DNA from: Clostridia bacterium
GTDB taxonomy: Bacteria > Bacillota > Clostridia > Christensenellales > Borkfalkiaceae
NCBI GenBank assembly: GCA_017415505.1
Contig: JAFQGG010000009.1
Span: 1 to 64,000, forward strand
Reading direction: 5' to 3'
Length of the DNA: 64,000 nucleotides
Shown: positions 8,274 through 16,562 of the stretch, piece after piece
Position numbering within the stretch: the stretch's first letter is position 1
How the letters are laid out: each line of letters begins with the position of its first letter
Notes under the pieces: generated by a model
What the model saw: the letters and a program-made list of their open reading frames with translations, nothing else
What the model was told of the DNA's origin: nothing
The model's database searches: none
Translations under genes and position numbers: made by a program

Positions 8274-10006
8274 GCGCCCTCCTTTTCGTACTGCGAGAAG
8301 TAGATTTCCCGATATACCGAGCAATCTCGCATGAGTTCTTCGTGCGTGCCTACGCCCACCGCCTCGCCCTCGTCGAGCACGACAATTTTATCCGCGTGCA
8401 TGACGGACGAAGCGCGTTGCGATACGATAAACGCGGTCAAGTCAAGCGTTTTCACGCCCGCGCGAAGCTCCGCGTCCGTCGCGTAGTCGAGCGCGGACGA
8501 CGAATCGTCCAAAATGAGAATTTCGGGGTTTCTTACGAGCGCGCGGGCGACAGTAAGCCGTTGCTTTTGCCCGCCCGAAAAGTTTTTACCGCCCTGTTCG
8601 ACGGGGATATCCAAACCGCCCTTTTCGCGGACGAATCCGTCCGCGCGGGCAAGCGCAAGCGCGTTCCAAAGTTCCTCGTCCGTCGCGTCCTTTTTGCCCC
8701 AAAGCAAATTCTCCCGAAGCGTGCCCTTAAAGAGCACCGCTTTTTGCGGTACTACGCCGATACGCTCCCGTAGGCGCGTTTGCATACCCTTTTCGTTTAC
8801 GCTTCTCCCCTCGATTCGCACTTCCCCCGCGCTCGTATCGTAAAAGTGGGGCAGGAGATTGACGAGCGTGGTTTTTCCCGAACCCGTACCCCCGATTACG
8901 CCTACCGTATCCCCGCGCTCGGCGGTAAAGCTTATATTTCTAAGCGCCTCGTCCGCGCCCTCGTTATACCGCACGCAAACGCGGTCGTACACGATAAACG
9001 GTTCGTCCCGTTTTTCCCCGTCCTCGCTTACCTGCAAAGAGGGTTGCATTTCCAAAACGCTGGAAATACGGCTTCCGCACGCCGCCGCTTTCGTCACGGT
9101 GACGATCAAATTGGCGAGCTTGATCAGCTCGATTAAAATTTGGCTCATGAGGTTGTAGAGGGCGATAACGCTACCTTGGGACAAATCCCCGAGCTGTACT
9201 TGCAATCCGCTCGACCAAATGAGCGCGATAATCGCGCCGTTGACGAGCGCGTAGGTGAGCGGGTTGGTGATCGCGGCGATTCCGCCGACGAACTTTCTGC
9301 CCTTATTCAAAGCGTCGTTGCGTTTATCGAAAATCGCGCGCTCTTCTTCCTCTCGGCAAAACGCGCGGATCACGCGCGCGCCCGTGAGGTTCTCGCGCGT
9401 GGAAAGAGTCACTTCGTCCAGCTTCCCCTGCGTTTTCTTGTACAGGGGCATACAGATAAGCATGACGGCGTACACCACGATCGCCAACGCCACGATGGCG
9501 ATTGCGAAAATCCCGATGGAATCGGGGTCGATAAAATACGCGGTGAGCATTGCGCCGAACACGATAAACGGCGAACGCAAAAACAGTCGGAGCGCAAGAT
9601 TGATCCCCGATTGCAATTTATCCACGTCGCTCGTCATGCGGGTGAGCATGGTCGCCGAGCCGAGCCTGTCCAAATCCTTATACGAAAGCGATTGGATCTT
9701 GCGGAACAAATCGCGACGGATATCCGCCGAAACGCCCGTCGCCGTGCGCGCGGCGAAATACTGCGCGATCACGGAAAACAAGAATCCGAAAAGCGCAAAC
9801 GCGACGAGCACCAAGCACATTTTCACGATAAACGGTATATCCGCGTTGGGGTACGCCCCGCCGATATTCTCACCCAAGCCCCGATCGACGATCAGCCCGA
9901 CGATAAACGGCACGAGCAGTTCGAAGGTCGCTTCCAAGAGCTTAAAAAGCGGACCGAGCAACGCCTGCCATTTGTAGTTTTTGAAATAGGAAAATACTTT
10001 TTTCAT
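8270..10006 (-). CDS. Heterodimeric ABC exporter, subunit with degenerate ATPase site
   Basis: The partner half-transporter has 578 residues. It has a six-helix membrane domain and an ATPase domain with Walker A GGTGSGKTT, signature FSGGQ and Walker B ILILDDSSS. The catalytic Glu after Walker B is Asp, and the switch His is Gln (VSQRAS). Such changes mark the non-canonical site of asymmetric exporters of the TM287/288, BmrCD and LmrCD type. I chose the ATG at 10006 rather than 10045 because the promoter -10 lies at 10025-10030, which leaves a leader of about 12-15 bases. Confidence 0.93.
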   Translation of the reverse strand: MKKVFSYFKNYKWQALLGPLFKLLEATFELLVPFIVGLIVDRGLGENIGGAYPNADIPFIVKMCLVLVAFALFGFLFSVIAQYFAARTATGVSADIRRDLFRKIQSLSYKDLDRLGSATMLTRMTSDVDKLQSGINLALRLFLRSPFIVFGAMLTAYFIDPDSIGIFAIAIVALAIVVYAVMLICMPLYKKTQGKLDEVTLSTRENLTGARVIRAFCREEEERAIFDKRNDALNKGRKFVGGIAAITNPLTYALVNGAIIALIWSSGLQVQLGDLSQGSVIALYNLMSQILIELIKLANLIVTVTKAAACGSRISSVLEMQPSLQVSEDGEKRDEPFIVYDRVCVRYNEGADEALRNISFTAERGDTVGVIGGTGSGKTTLVNLLPHFYDTSAGEVRIEGRSVNEKGMQTRLRERIGVVPQKAVLFKGTLRENLLWGKKDATDEELWNALALARADGFVREKGGLDIPVEQGGKNFSGGQKQRLTVARALVRNPEILILDDSSSALDYATDAELRAGVKTLDLTAFIVSQRASSVMHADKIVVLDEGEAVGVGTHEELMRDCSVYREIYFSQYEKEGA

Positions 10007-10024
10007 AATACGATTCCAAGTTAT

Positions 10025-10053
10025 ATTATACCACAAATACCGCAAAAGCGCAA
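10025..10053 (-). promoter_or_regulatory. Promoter of the ABC exporter operon
   Basis: On the minus strand TTGCGC (10048-10053) and TATAAT (10025-10030) are separated by 17 bases, a good vegetative sigma-A arrangement. Transcription would start close to 10018, giving a very short leader. Confidence 0.75.
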
Positions 10054-10103
10054 CTGTTTTTTACTTCCTTATAAAATAAAGAACGGCGCGAAGCCGAAAG
10101 GGC

Positions 10104-10142
10104 AAAAAAACACCGCGCTTTGCTCGCTTGCAAAGCGCGGTG
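10104..10142 (-). terminator. Intrinsic terminator after the TPR-like membrane protein gene
   Basis: A perfect 13-base-pair stem (10111-10123 with 10130-10142, loop of six) is followed on the minus strand by seven T residues. It lies directly after the stop of the gene ending at 10150 and separates it from the ABC exporter operon. Confidence 0.93.
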
Positions 10143-10149
10143 TGTAATT

Positions 10150-11088
10150 TTATTCTTCCTCGTCGCCCGTTTGCGCGCCGTTTTCTATCAAAGTTTGATA
10201 CAGCTGTTTATAGCTACGAATCTCCAACAGTCTTGCGCCGCCCTCGGTGGAGCTTAACCGCTCGTTCGCCGAACGGATACGGAGTGCGTTGATAAACTTG
10301 TTCGCAAGCAAGATAAACGCGATAAAGCACACGAAAAACGCCGAGCCGAGCAAGATCGTGGGCAACACGAAAGTGTCTTCGCGGGTGGTGAAATTTTTAA
10401 GTCCGAACACGATCGTAAGCACGAGCAACGCCAACGCGGGCACGAGCGAAGCCACGAACCCGACCGTCGCGCGTTTCACGCGTTCGGTGAGCACCGTTCT
10501 TCTTGCTTCCTGCTTGGATTCCACTTCTTGCGCGAGCGGTCCTTCCTCGTCTTCCAATTCCTTTACGCGCGCCTCGAACGCGGGCTTATATTTACGGCAA
10601 ATGATTGCCGTCGCTTCCGCGCCCAAGTCGTATTCAAGACTTTCAAACCCCGCTTCCGCGTATTCCCCGATTAAAATATCGGGTTTGGTGAAATCGGCGG
10701 TCTTTGCGCGCCAATACCCCACGGACGCTTCCGTCGCATCGCCGTCCAACTGCAACGCCCGCTCGAATTTAAGCTCCGCCGCGTGGAAACTGCCCGACGC
10801 GAGAAGTTCGTCGCCCTCTTTACAGGTGCGCTCGTACTCCTCTCTACGCTTTTTAATCGCCTCTTCCTTTTCACGGCGCACGCGCGCCGCTTCCTCGGGG
10901 GAAAGCCCCACGAGATCCTCGTCGTCCTCGTCCGTATCGAGCACGGGGAACTCAAACGCTACCTCTTCCGCGTCCTCGTACTCCTCACCGCCCTCGGCAA
11001 GCTCGTCCGTAACGTCCACGTAGCCCTCTTTCGTCTTCTTCAAACGAATCCCTCTGCCGTACTCGTCGTCGATAATTCTTTCTTCCAT
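10150..11088 (-). CDS. Acidic TPR-like protein with two C-terminal membrane helices
   Basis: I do not recognise a named family. The 312-residue protein has a very acidic N-terminal third (about residues 30-70), a charged helix, and then a helical pair around 90-130 (ASGSFHAAELKFERALQLDG) that looks like a tetratricopeptide repeat. Two membrane helices follow near residues 208-232 and 243-266, and a short cytoplasmic tail. AGGAG sits nine bases before the ATG. It follows ispE by 16 bases and so probably shares its transcript. A role as a membrane-anchored adaptor is only a guess. Confidence 0.6.
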   Translation of the reverse strand: MEERIIDDEYGRGIRLKKTKEGYVDVTDELAEGGEEYEDAEEVAFEFPVLDTDEDDEDLVGLSPEEAARVRREKEEAIKKRREEYERTCKEGDELLASGSFHAAELKFERALQLDGDATEASVGYWRAKTADFTKPDILIGEYAEAGFESLEYDLGAEATAIICRKYKPAFEARVKELEDEEGPLAQEVESKQEARRTVLTERVKRATVGFVASLVPALALLVLTIVFGLKNFTTREDTFVLPTILLGSAFFVCFIAFILLANKFINALRIRSANERLSSTEGGARLLEIRSYKQLYQTLIENGAQTGDEEE

Positions 11089-11104
11089 AACCTTATCTCC
11101 TTTT

Positions 11105-12034
11105 CTATTCTTCGATCAACGCGCGTTCCTCGTCGGAAAGCGCGTACGGGGATCGAAACCCTTTTTTTCCGTTCGGTTCAACCGTGCGCGTGACGAACGC
11201 GCGGAATTTTCCGCGATAACGGCTCTTCGCCCAATCGCAAAGCTCCCGCGTTTCGAACAGCGCGAACACCGCGCTCCCCGAACCCGTCATACACGCCGCA
11301 ATCGGCGAGAAAGAAAGCGCCTCTTGCATTGCCGTTTCCACCTCTTTCGAAAGGTGCACGGCAGGCTTGTACAAGTCGTTCGTCAAATACCTGCCCACCT
11401 CTTCCAGCTCGTTCCGCTTCAAATATTCTATCGCGTTCTGCGTAGCCGGTTCGCGCCATTCCAGCGTTTGAGGCAACTCGTCGTACTTTTTATAGCACGC
11501 CCCTGCGGAAACGCCCGCGGGCGGACAAATCATGAGCATATGCAAGCGGGCGGGGATATGCAAAAATTCCAAATCGTTCCCCCTGCCCCGCATTCGCGCG
11601 AACCCGCCGTCAAGCATATACCGCGTGTCGCTCCCGAGCGTATCGGCAAGCTCTTTTATCCCTTTTTCGTCGGTCACGCCGTACAGCTTCGCCATACCTT
11701 GCAAAACCCCGCTCGCGTCGGCGGAAGAACCGCCCAAGCCCGCGCCCATGGGGATATTTTTGAACACCGTGATATCCGCGCCGTTACAGGAAAATTTTTC
11801 GGAAAACGCTTCCGCGGCTTTGAGCGCGTTGTTCGTTTCGGGCGGGATCGCTTCGCTCCCCAACCCCCGCATGGTGATAGAGGAAAGCCTGTCTTTCCGC
11901 TTTTTGAGTACCACGAGGTCGAACAGGTCGATACTCGCCACGAGCGAGTCGAGCAAATGATACGCCCCCTCGCGCCCGACGATTTCCAAGGTCAAATTCA
12001 CTTTGGCATACGCTTTAATCTTTACCGTGTTCAT
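11105..12034 (-). CDS. ispE: 4-diphosphocytidyl-2-C-methyl-D-erythritol kinase
   Basis: IspE phosphorylates CDP-methylerythritol in the non-mevalonate (MEP) isoprenoid pathway. The protein shows the GHMP-kinase ATP loop PMGAGLGGSSAD, the N-terminal AYAKVNLTLE stretch and a late GSGSAVFAL motif. I place the start at ATG 12034 because the family begins right at this motif. The reading frame stays open 66 bases further upstream, but that part crosses a hairpin and the promoter region. The resulting 309 residues are a normal length. Position beside a SPOCS/LysM gene and veg is common in Clostridia. Confidence 0.94.
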   Translation of the reverse strand: MNTVKIKAYAKVNLTLEIVGREGAYHLLDSLVASIDLFDLVVLKKRKDRLSSITMRGLGSEAIPPETNNALKAAEAFSEKFSCNGADITVFKNIPMGAGLGGSSADASGVLQGMAKLYGVTDEKGIKELADTLGSDTRYMLDGGFARMRGRGNDLEFLHIPARLHMLMICPPAGVSAGACYKKYDELPQTLEWREPATQNAIEYLKRNELEEVGRYLTNDLYKPAVHLSKEVETAMQEALSFSPIAACMTGSGSAVFALFETRELCDWAKSRYRGKFRAFVTRTVEPNGKKGFRSPYALSDEERALIEE

Positions 12035-12045
12035 AGCCCTATTCC

Positions 12046-12073
12046 AAAATTGTGGCGGGGAACACCCCGCCAC
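12046..12073 (-). terminator. Terminator-like hairpin between the SPOCS gene and ispE
   Basis: A nine-base-pair GC-rich stem (12052-12060 with 12065-12073, loop aaca) is followed on the minus strand by a weak T run (attttg). It lies after the SPOCS-LysM gene but downstream of the ispE promoter, so it is also in the ispE leader, about 18 bases before the ispE ATG. Confidence 0.55.
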
Positions 12074-12090
12074 GCGTTTCGTTCTATTTA

Positions 12091-12119
12091 ATTGTACCAC
12101 ATTTTTTCTAAAATTTCAA
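12091..12119 (-). promoter_or_regulatory. Promoter of ispE
   Basis: On the minus strand TTGAAA (12114-12119) and TACAAT (12091-12096) are 17 bases apart. The predicted start near 12084 is just before the hairpin at 12052-12073. Confidence 0.7.
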
Positions 12120-12146
12120 CACGATAAGGGGGTATTTTCGCAAAAA

Positions 12147-13631
12147 TCACTTAATTTGCCTATAAACGAATATCCTTTGCCCCTCTTTTACGGGAAATTC
12201 GAGTTCGGGATTGCTCTTTTTAAGCTCCTTTTCGTCGCGGTGTAAGCGTTTGGCGACCTGCCAAAGGTCTTCGCCCGCCTGCGGGATATACACCGAAAAC
12301 GCCGCGTCGCTCTCGCGAATCTCTTCGCCCTCGACGACCTCTTTGATATACGCCCACTCCGCGCGCTCGTATACGCGCAAGCAAATTTTGAGCGTGGCTT
12401 CCGCTTCCGTTTCCCCGTCCTTTTTACGCCGTATATTCAAACCGCAAACGATACAGTCCGCTTCCACCTCTTCGCCTACCGCGTCCACGGGGAACACGAA
12501 CGGGAGTTGCAAAGTGCAGGTCTTATAACCGCCCTCCGCGCCTCGAAGCAATACTTCCGCGCGCACCGCGCCCTCGGCTTCAAAGCCGACCTCGCTCTTT
12601 TTGCAAACGATCTCCGCCCTCGGCAACACCGCGCCCACGAGCGTATACTCCCCGTCAACAAGCGGGGTAAGCACCGCCAAACCGCTTACGCGTTCGGCGC
12701 ATTTCACTTGATTCGTCAAATACCTGCCCCCGTCTTTTGCGGAGCGAACCTCCAATTCGTACTTAGGCGAAAACGCGTCTAACGCAACGGAAAGTTCCTC
12801 TTTCGCGTGCAGGAAACAATCGGTCGCGACCGTATAGGAAAATACGATTCTGCACTTGCCCGCGTCCTCGTCCACGCCCGCCGTCAAGTGCGCCGAGCGT
12901 ACGCGCACCCGCGCGCTCGCCCCCACCCGTCCGAACGCCTCTTCGCAGGGCACGACCACCGAAAAGGGAATCAGGCGTTCGTAGGAACGCACGGTTTCGT
13001 TTTCGCAAAGCATACAAACGCCAAGACACAACTCGCCTTGCACTTCGATTTGCCCCGCGCGAACGGTGCAAGCGGTGACGACGGCGGTTTCGTCGTGCAA
13101 AAGTACGTCGCCCGCCTCCGTTTCAAATTCGTCTTCACCCTCCGATTCGCCCGAAACGCAAACGGTCTTGCAAAGGGAAATCGAGTCCTTTTTCACCGAC
13201 ATATCTTCCCCGCCGACGAGATAGTCGAGCTGTTTCCCGCCGTACACGTCCGCTTCCGCGTTGACGATTACGGATACGTATAAGCCCGAACCCTCACGGC
13301 GGTGGGTGATATTCTCCACGCGAAACGCCACTTTCGCAAAGCACGCGGGCGTGACGGCGTGCCCTTCCGCTTTATGGGAAAACTCCGCACCGCGCTCCGC
13401 ACGGCATATCCGTCTATCGCCGTCCTCGTACACCACGCACAAAAACAGCTTCCCGCCGTAGCGCACTTCCCCGTCCGCGCATACGCACTCCATAGGCACG
13501 GCTTTCGCCTGTACGGCTAAAATATTGCCGATCTCGCTCCCCGGCAGTCGGCACTCCACGATCGATTGAGAAAATAGACGGGCGATCTCGCCCGTATAAC
13601 GGTAAGTTTCAAAAAACGGTTTGACAGACAT
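12147..13631 (-). CDS. SPOCS (DUF3794) and LysM domain protein, likely spore coat or cortex related
   Basis: The 494-residue protein carries several DUF3794/SPOCS-like beta-rich units, named for spore-coat proteins. They are recognisable by repeated stretches such as CVCADGEVRYGGK and RYLTNQVKCAERVSGL. A C-terminal LysM module (about residues 448-492, VYIPQAGEDLWQVAKRLH) should bind peptidoglycan or similar glycans. There is no signal peptide, as for many coat proteins made in the mother cell. GAGGAGG lies 8 bases before the ATG. A sporulation-type -10 precedes it. The neighbours veg and ispE are the usual ones in Clostridia. The role in the spore is inferred. Confidence 0.85.
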   Translation of the reverse strand: MSVKPFFETYRYTGEIARLFSQSIVECRLPGSEIGNILAVQAKAVPMECVCADGEVRYGGKLFLCVVYEDGDRRICRAERGAEFSHKAEGHAVTPACFAKVAFRVENITHRREGSGLYVSVIVNAEADVYGGKQLDYLVGGEDMSVKKDSISLCKTVCVSGESEGEDEFETEAGDVLLHDETAVVTACTVRAGQIEVQGELCLGVCMLCENETVRSYERLIPFSVVVPCEEAFGRVGASARVRVRSAHLTAGVDEDAGKCRIVFSYTVATDCFLHAKEELSVALDAFSPKYELEVRSAKDGGRYLTNQVKCAERVSGLAVLTPLVDGEYTLVGAVLPRAEIVCKKSEVGFEAEGAVRAEVLLRGAEGGYKTCTLQLPFVFPVDAVGEEVEADCIVCGLNIRRKKDGETEAEATLKICLRVYERAEWAYIKEVVEGEEIRESDAAFSVYIPQAGEDLWQVAKRLHRDEKELKKSNPELEFPVKEGQRIFVYRQIK

Positions 13632-13665
13632 GAAAAGTCCTCCTCGAAAAAATCATTTGCCTTTC

Positions 13666-13674
13666 TATCGTATG
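13666..13674 (-). promoter_or_regulatory. Possible sporulation (sigma-E/K type) -10 element
   Basis: On the minus strand CATACGATA fits the CATAnnnTA form of sigma-E/sigma-K -10 boxes, 35 bases before the start of the SPOCS-LysM gene. No clear matching -35 is seen, so this is tentative. Confidence 0.35.
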
Positions 13675-13736
13675 CGGGGAACGGAAAAAATAGAACGCGG
13701 GGAATAAAAATCCAAAATTTGGCGCATACTTTATTC

Positions 13737-13976
13737 ATGATTAAGCCAACCAAAAAAATATCGGACGTCAAACAAATGGTAAAAAACTGCTCGGCGCAAC
13801 GCGTAGCCGTGCGCGTGAACCTCGGCAGGAATAAAAGCGTGAGCTATTCGGGCGTACTCTCGGGCGTGTACCCCGCCCTCTTTACCGTCAAACCCGACGA
13901 CGAGGACTTCCTCGGCAAAACGGCGTACTCCTACTCGGACGTACTTTGCGGAACGGTGAAAATCAAACGCCTGTAA
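13737..13976 (+). CDS. veg: Veg family protein
   Basis: This is the only plus-strand gene I support. The 79-residue product matches Veg, a small protein linked to biofilm and spore outgrowth regulation in Bacillus. It has the SGVLSGVYPALFTV core and the YSYSDVLCGTV end, equal to the Bacillus SG-YP-F and SYSYADIL pattern. The ATG at 13737 gives a length close to Bacillus Veg. A TTG at 13719 is also open. Neither has a visible Shine-Dalgarno sequence, which is odd for such a normally well-expressed gene. It diverges from the SPOCS-LysM gene. Confidence 0.88.
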   Translation: MIKPTKKISDVKQMVKNCSAQRVAVRVNLGRNKSVSYSGVLSGVYPALFTVKPDDEDFLGKTAYSYSDVLCGTVKIKRL

Positions 13977-13984
13977 AACGCAAC

Positions 13985-14023
13985 CGCGCGCGGTTCTTTT
14001 TTAAGAACCGCGCGCGCTTTTTT
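13985..14023 (+). terminator. Terminator of veg, shared with the convergent nuclease gene
   Basis: A perfect 14-base-pair stem (13985-13998 with 14003-14016, loop tttt) is followed on the plus strand by six T residues. It stands between the convergent veg and DUF262-HNH genes. On the minus strand the T run is weak, so it mainly serves veg. Confidence 0.92.
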
Positions 14024-15131
14024 ACCGATTGGATTTTCTTCTATTATGTTCTTTGCAGAGCATTTGACAGTTGTCTACACTCGTTCTGCCACCCTCGCAC
14101 CAAGGCGTGATATGGTCGGCTTCCATTTCCTCCAACTCGTAAAAAACCTTTTCCCTTCGCTCCCGCTCACAATGCGGGCATATCCCCTTTTGCCGTTCGT
14201 ACACCTGCCGTTTTTCGTTCTCCGTGAATGCACGAATATTCAAATACTTCTCGTTCCCCGACAGCAGGTATTCGTATATGCCCGACCGCTTCGTAATATC
14301 GTCGTCTTGCATAAGTATCGCCGTCTTGCGCTCCATTTCTTGCGGGTCGTAAATTTTATCCCCGTACGCGTTATAGAGAAGCCCCCACGCAAGTCCTTTC
14401 ATTTCCTTGCGGTATTTGGGAAATATCGTTTGCGCCCAATGGATTACCGCTTGAAAGTATTGCCAAAGCGGGGTTGCGTGCGTATCGTGTTGGTGCTTTG
14501 ACATATAGTCCTCTATCTTAATCCCTTCCCGCGCGGATATCCAAGACAACACCGTTTCCAAATAATCCTGCCTGTTCACTTCCCCGCTCAAATATTTATT
14601 GGCAAGAAGATACGCCACGCACCCGTTTTTGGAAAAATAACGCTTTGCGTCCGATAGCCACGCTCCCGTGTAGATTGCGTTTCGAAGCTCCTGTTCCTTT
14701 AATTGCACGCCCGCTATGTTGATAATTTTGAACCAATCGAGCTTTTCTTTGTCGTTCCCCTCGCACACGTAAATCATGAGCGAATAATTAAGAATTTGCT
14801 GTTTTTCCGTTTCCGTAAGATTATGAAACGCACGACTGCCGAGCGAAAAATCCCCGCTTACGTATTGACAAATACTAATCGTCCGTTGCTGTCCGTCCAA
14901 CAGCTCAAAATTCCCCTTTTCGTCCTTTACCCAATACATAACGTTGAGCGGAAACCCTTTCATCACCGTTTCTATCACGGCGTTTCTCTGCTTCTCTTTA
15001 TATACGAACTCCCGTTGAAAGGCAGGGCGGATATTCAATCTCCCGCCGTACCCCACGACCCCGTTTTCTTGGCTGTCTATATACCCGTTCACCACTTCCC
15101 GTATCGTTATCTCGTGCAATTCTATTTTCAT
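14022..15131 (-). CDS. DUF262 and HNH endonuclease-like protein
   Basis: The 369-residue protein has an N-terminal DUF262 (GmrS-like) domain with the signature DGQQRT at residues 79-84. A C-terminal HNH nuclease module follows, with CPHCE, then EADHITPWCEGG, then CKEHNRRK (about residues 318-366). DUF262 domains bind or hydrolyse nucleotides and drive nuclease action in the modification-dependent GmrSD family. The ATG overlaps the last base of the methyltransferase stop (TAATG), so the two are co-translated. I infer a restriction partner of that methyltransferase. The recognition site is unknown. Base composition is more AT-rich than in flanking genes, which fits lateral gain. Confidence 0.85.
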   Translation of the reverse strand: MKIELHEITIREVVNGYIDSQENGVVGYGGRLNIRPAFQREFVYKEKQRNAVIETVMKGFPLNVMYWVKDEKGNFELLDGQQRTISICQYVSGDFSLGSRAFHNLTETEKQQILNYSLMIYVCEGNDKEKLDWFKIINIAGVQLKEQELRNAIYTGAWLSDAKRYFSKNGCVAYLLANKYLSGEVNRQDYLETVLSWISAREGIKIEDYMSKHQHDTHATPLWQYFQAVIHWAQTIFPKYRKEMKGLAWGLLYNAYGDKIYDPQEMERKTAILMQDDDITKRSGIYEYLLSGNEKYLNIRAFTENEKRQVYERQKGICPHCERERREKVFYELEEMEADHITPWCEGGRTSVDNCQMLCKEHNRRKSNR

Positions 15132-16225
15132 TATTTTCTTCTCCTTATAATAAGTCTTGCGTAAGGAACTACTAATTTTCCATTCTCAAAGTAAAATGGA
15201 ATACCTCGACGAAAGGCTGGGTTCTCCTTTTTGAATCTCTTTAATTCTTCTTCCGTATAACTACTGCCAATGCCAATTTCCCTACCTAAATCCCCCGCAC
15301 CCAAACCAATAATTTCAAATTGCTGAGGATTATAGCAATCCAAAAAAGTAATAGGAACGCCAAGTTTCCCGTAATAATCACACGGTATATCCGAAACCCT
15401 TTTAATATTAATTGCATCAAATTTATAGTAGCTGGGATATTCTTCTGGGGTATAGTTTTTATAAAGAATCAATTCATTCAATCGTTTTGAAGTTTCCAAA
15501 TTAGTAAACCAAGTTATCGAAGGAACTTTTCCGTATTTTTTTCCGTTCTTTCTTTCACCCTCGTAATTATCGGGAATCTCAAACTCCAAAGTTTTATTAA
15601 AAATATATCCACCCCACATTTTTTCATTTTTAATAAGCTTAAAAATCTCTCTATATGTAATAGCGTTTATATTCCCGATTATTAGAAATTTTTTTTCATA
15701 TTCGATAAGTTGTGCTACGTATTCGCGAAAAAGTGAAAAGGGTGGATTGGTAACGACGATATCCGATTCTTTCAAAAGTTTGATACATTCTTCCGAACGA
15801 AAATCTCCGTCGCCGTTTAACACCGTTAAGGTGTTTTTCTTATTTAATAAAAGATATTTTACATCAGATAAATCCACCGCACCGTCGCCGTTATAATCTA
15901 TTACTTCGGTTATTTCGATCTTATAGGGCTGTTTTCCGCTTTCCTTTTTTACCACTACGCTTTCATTTTCAAAAAAAGAAAGTTGTACCCACGCAACAGG
16001 TGAAGTCGCGTAGCTCGTACAAATTAATTTTTTCAAACCCAAAAAATTAAAATTCAACGCAAAATACTTGAAAAAATTACTTTCGTACGGATCATCGCAG
16101 TTACAAAAAACCGTTTTTCCCTTAAAATGTTCCTTATAATGTTTACATTCATTTTCAATATCTACGAGTTGCGTGTAAAACTCATCTTGCTTATTCTTTC
16201 TTGCATTTCCTCTTTCCGTTGCCAT
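15131..16225 (-). CDS. EcoRI-type adenine-specific DNA methyltransferase
   Basis: The protein resembles the EcoRI methylase family (N6-adenine methylation). The catalytic motif NPPF is at residues 160-163, a conserved CNCDDPYESNFFKYF stretch lies near 40-55, and GNINAITY follows. Residues 110-121 form a perfect EF-hand/dockerin-type calcium loop (D-x-N-x-D-G-x-V-D-x-x-D). I choose ATG 16225 with AGGAG eight bases upstream. An in-frame ATG at 16297 with its own AAAGGAG would add 24 residues encoded across a terminator-like hairpin. The gene is clearly AT-richer than its surroundings. It is followed by the DUF262-HNH nuclease with a one-base overlap, giving a compact restriction-modification pair. 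Confidence 0.9.
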   Translation of the reverse strand: MATERGNARKNKQDEFYTQLVDIENECKHYKEHFKGKTVFCNCDDPYESNFFKYFALNFNFLGLKKLICTSYATSPVAWVQLSFFENESVVVKKESGKQPYKIEITEVIDYNGDGAVDLSDVKYLLLNKKNTLTVLNGDGDFRSEECIKLLKESDIVVTNPPFSLFREYVAQLIEYEKKFLIIGNINAITYREIFKLIKNEKMWGGYIFNKTLEFEIPDNYEGERKNGKKYGKVPSITWFTNLETSKRLNELILYKNYTPEEYPSYYKFDAINIKRVSDIPCDYYGKLGVPITFLDCYNPQQFEIIGLGAGDLGREIGIGSSYTEEELKRFKKENPAFRRGIPFYFENGKLVVPYARLIIRRRK

Positions 16226-16266
16226 CTTTGGTGCTCCTAAAATTTTTCGTCGCACCATTTTTAGAT

Positions 16267-16295
16267 AAAAAAAGTGCGCAACCGGAGTTACGCAC
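16267..16295 (-). terminator. Terminator-like hairpin in the methyltransferase leader
   Basis: Arms at 16287-16295 and 16274-16282 form a nine-base-pair stem with one G-U pair and loop tccg, followed on the minus strand by seven T residues. It lies 42 bases before the methyltransferase ATG and directly after a second SD-ATG pair (AAAGGAG 16308-16314, ATG 16297). Confidence 0.75.
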
Positions 16296-16316
16296 ATAAA
16301 ACGCAAACTCCTTTGT

Positions 16317-16461
16317 TGCCACACAATTAAATAGAAACGAGTAAACTCTCCCATTGTGGAATTTGCATTTTTAACAAAATTCTATAATGGGAGTATGTCG
16401 AAAAAAAGGTAGAATATCCCCTTTGTTCTACTCGCTTTAATAATTATTTAATTGTGTGGCA
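16317..16461. repeat. 145-base nested inverted repeat
   Basis: The outer arms tgccacacaattaaat (16317-16332) and their exact reverse complement (16446-16461) flank further matching inner pieces: a cgagta-like pair, ctcccatt/aatgggag (16348-16355 with 16386-16393) and gaattt/aaattc. The whole can fold into one long imperfect hairpin. No transposase is present, so this is either a small non-autonomous element or an operator region for the restriction-modification genes. Confidence 0.7.
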
Positions 16462-16504
16462 TATTTAGTATAACATATATAAAAAAAATTATCAATGATT
16501 TTTG

Positions 16505-16541
16505 CGAAAAAATAAAACTCGACTTGCAAAAAAGTCGAGTT
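16505..16541 (-). terminator. Intrinsic terminator of the lipid kinase gene
   Basis: A nine-base-pair stem (16516-16524 with 16533-16541) is followed on the minus strand by ttttatttttt. The plus strand also has a T run, so it can work in both directions. Confidence 0.85.
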
Positions 16542-16562
16542 TTTTCGTTGTTTTTCTTTAAG

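Noticed and set aside
15860..15900. Cellulosomal dockerin
   Set aside because: Only one calcium loop inside a methyltransferase without a signal peptide; kept as a loop observation, not as a dockerin domain.
16317..16461. Insertion sequence with terminal inverted repeats
   Set aside because: There is no transposase frame inside and no clear target-site duplication; only the inverted repeat itself can be supported.
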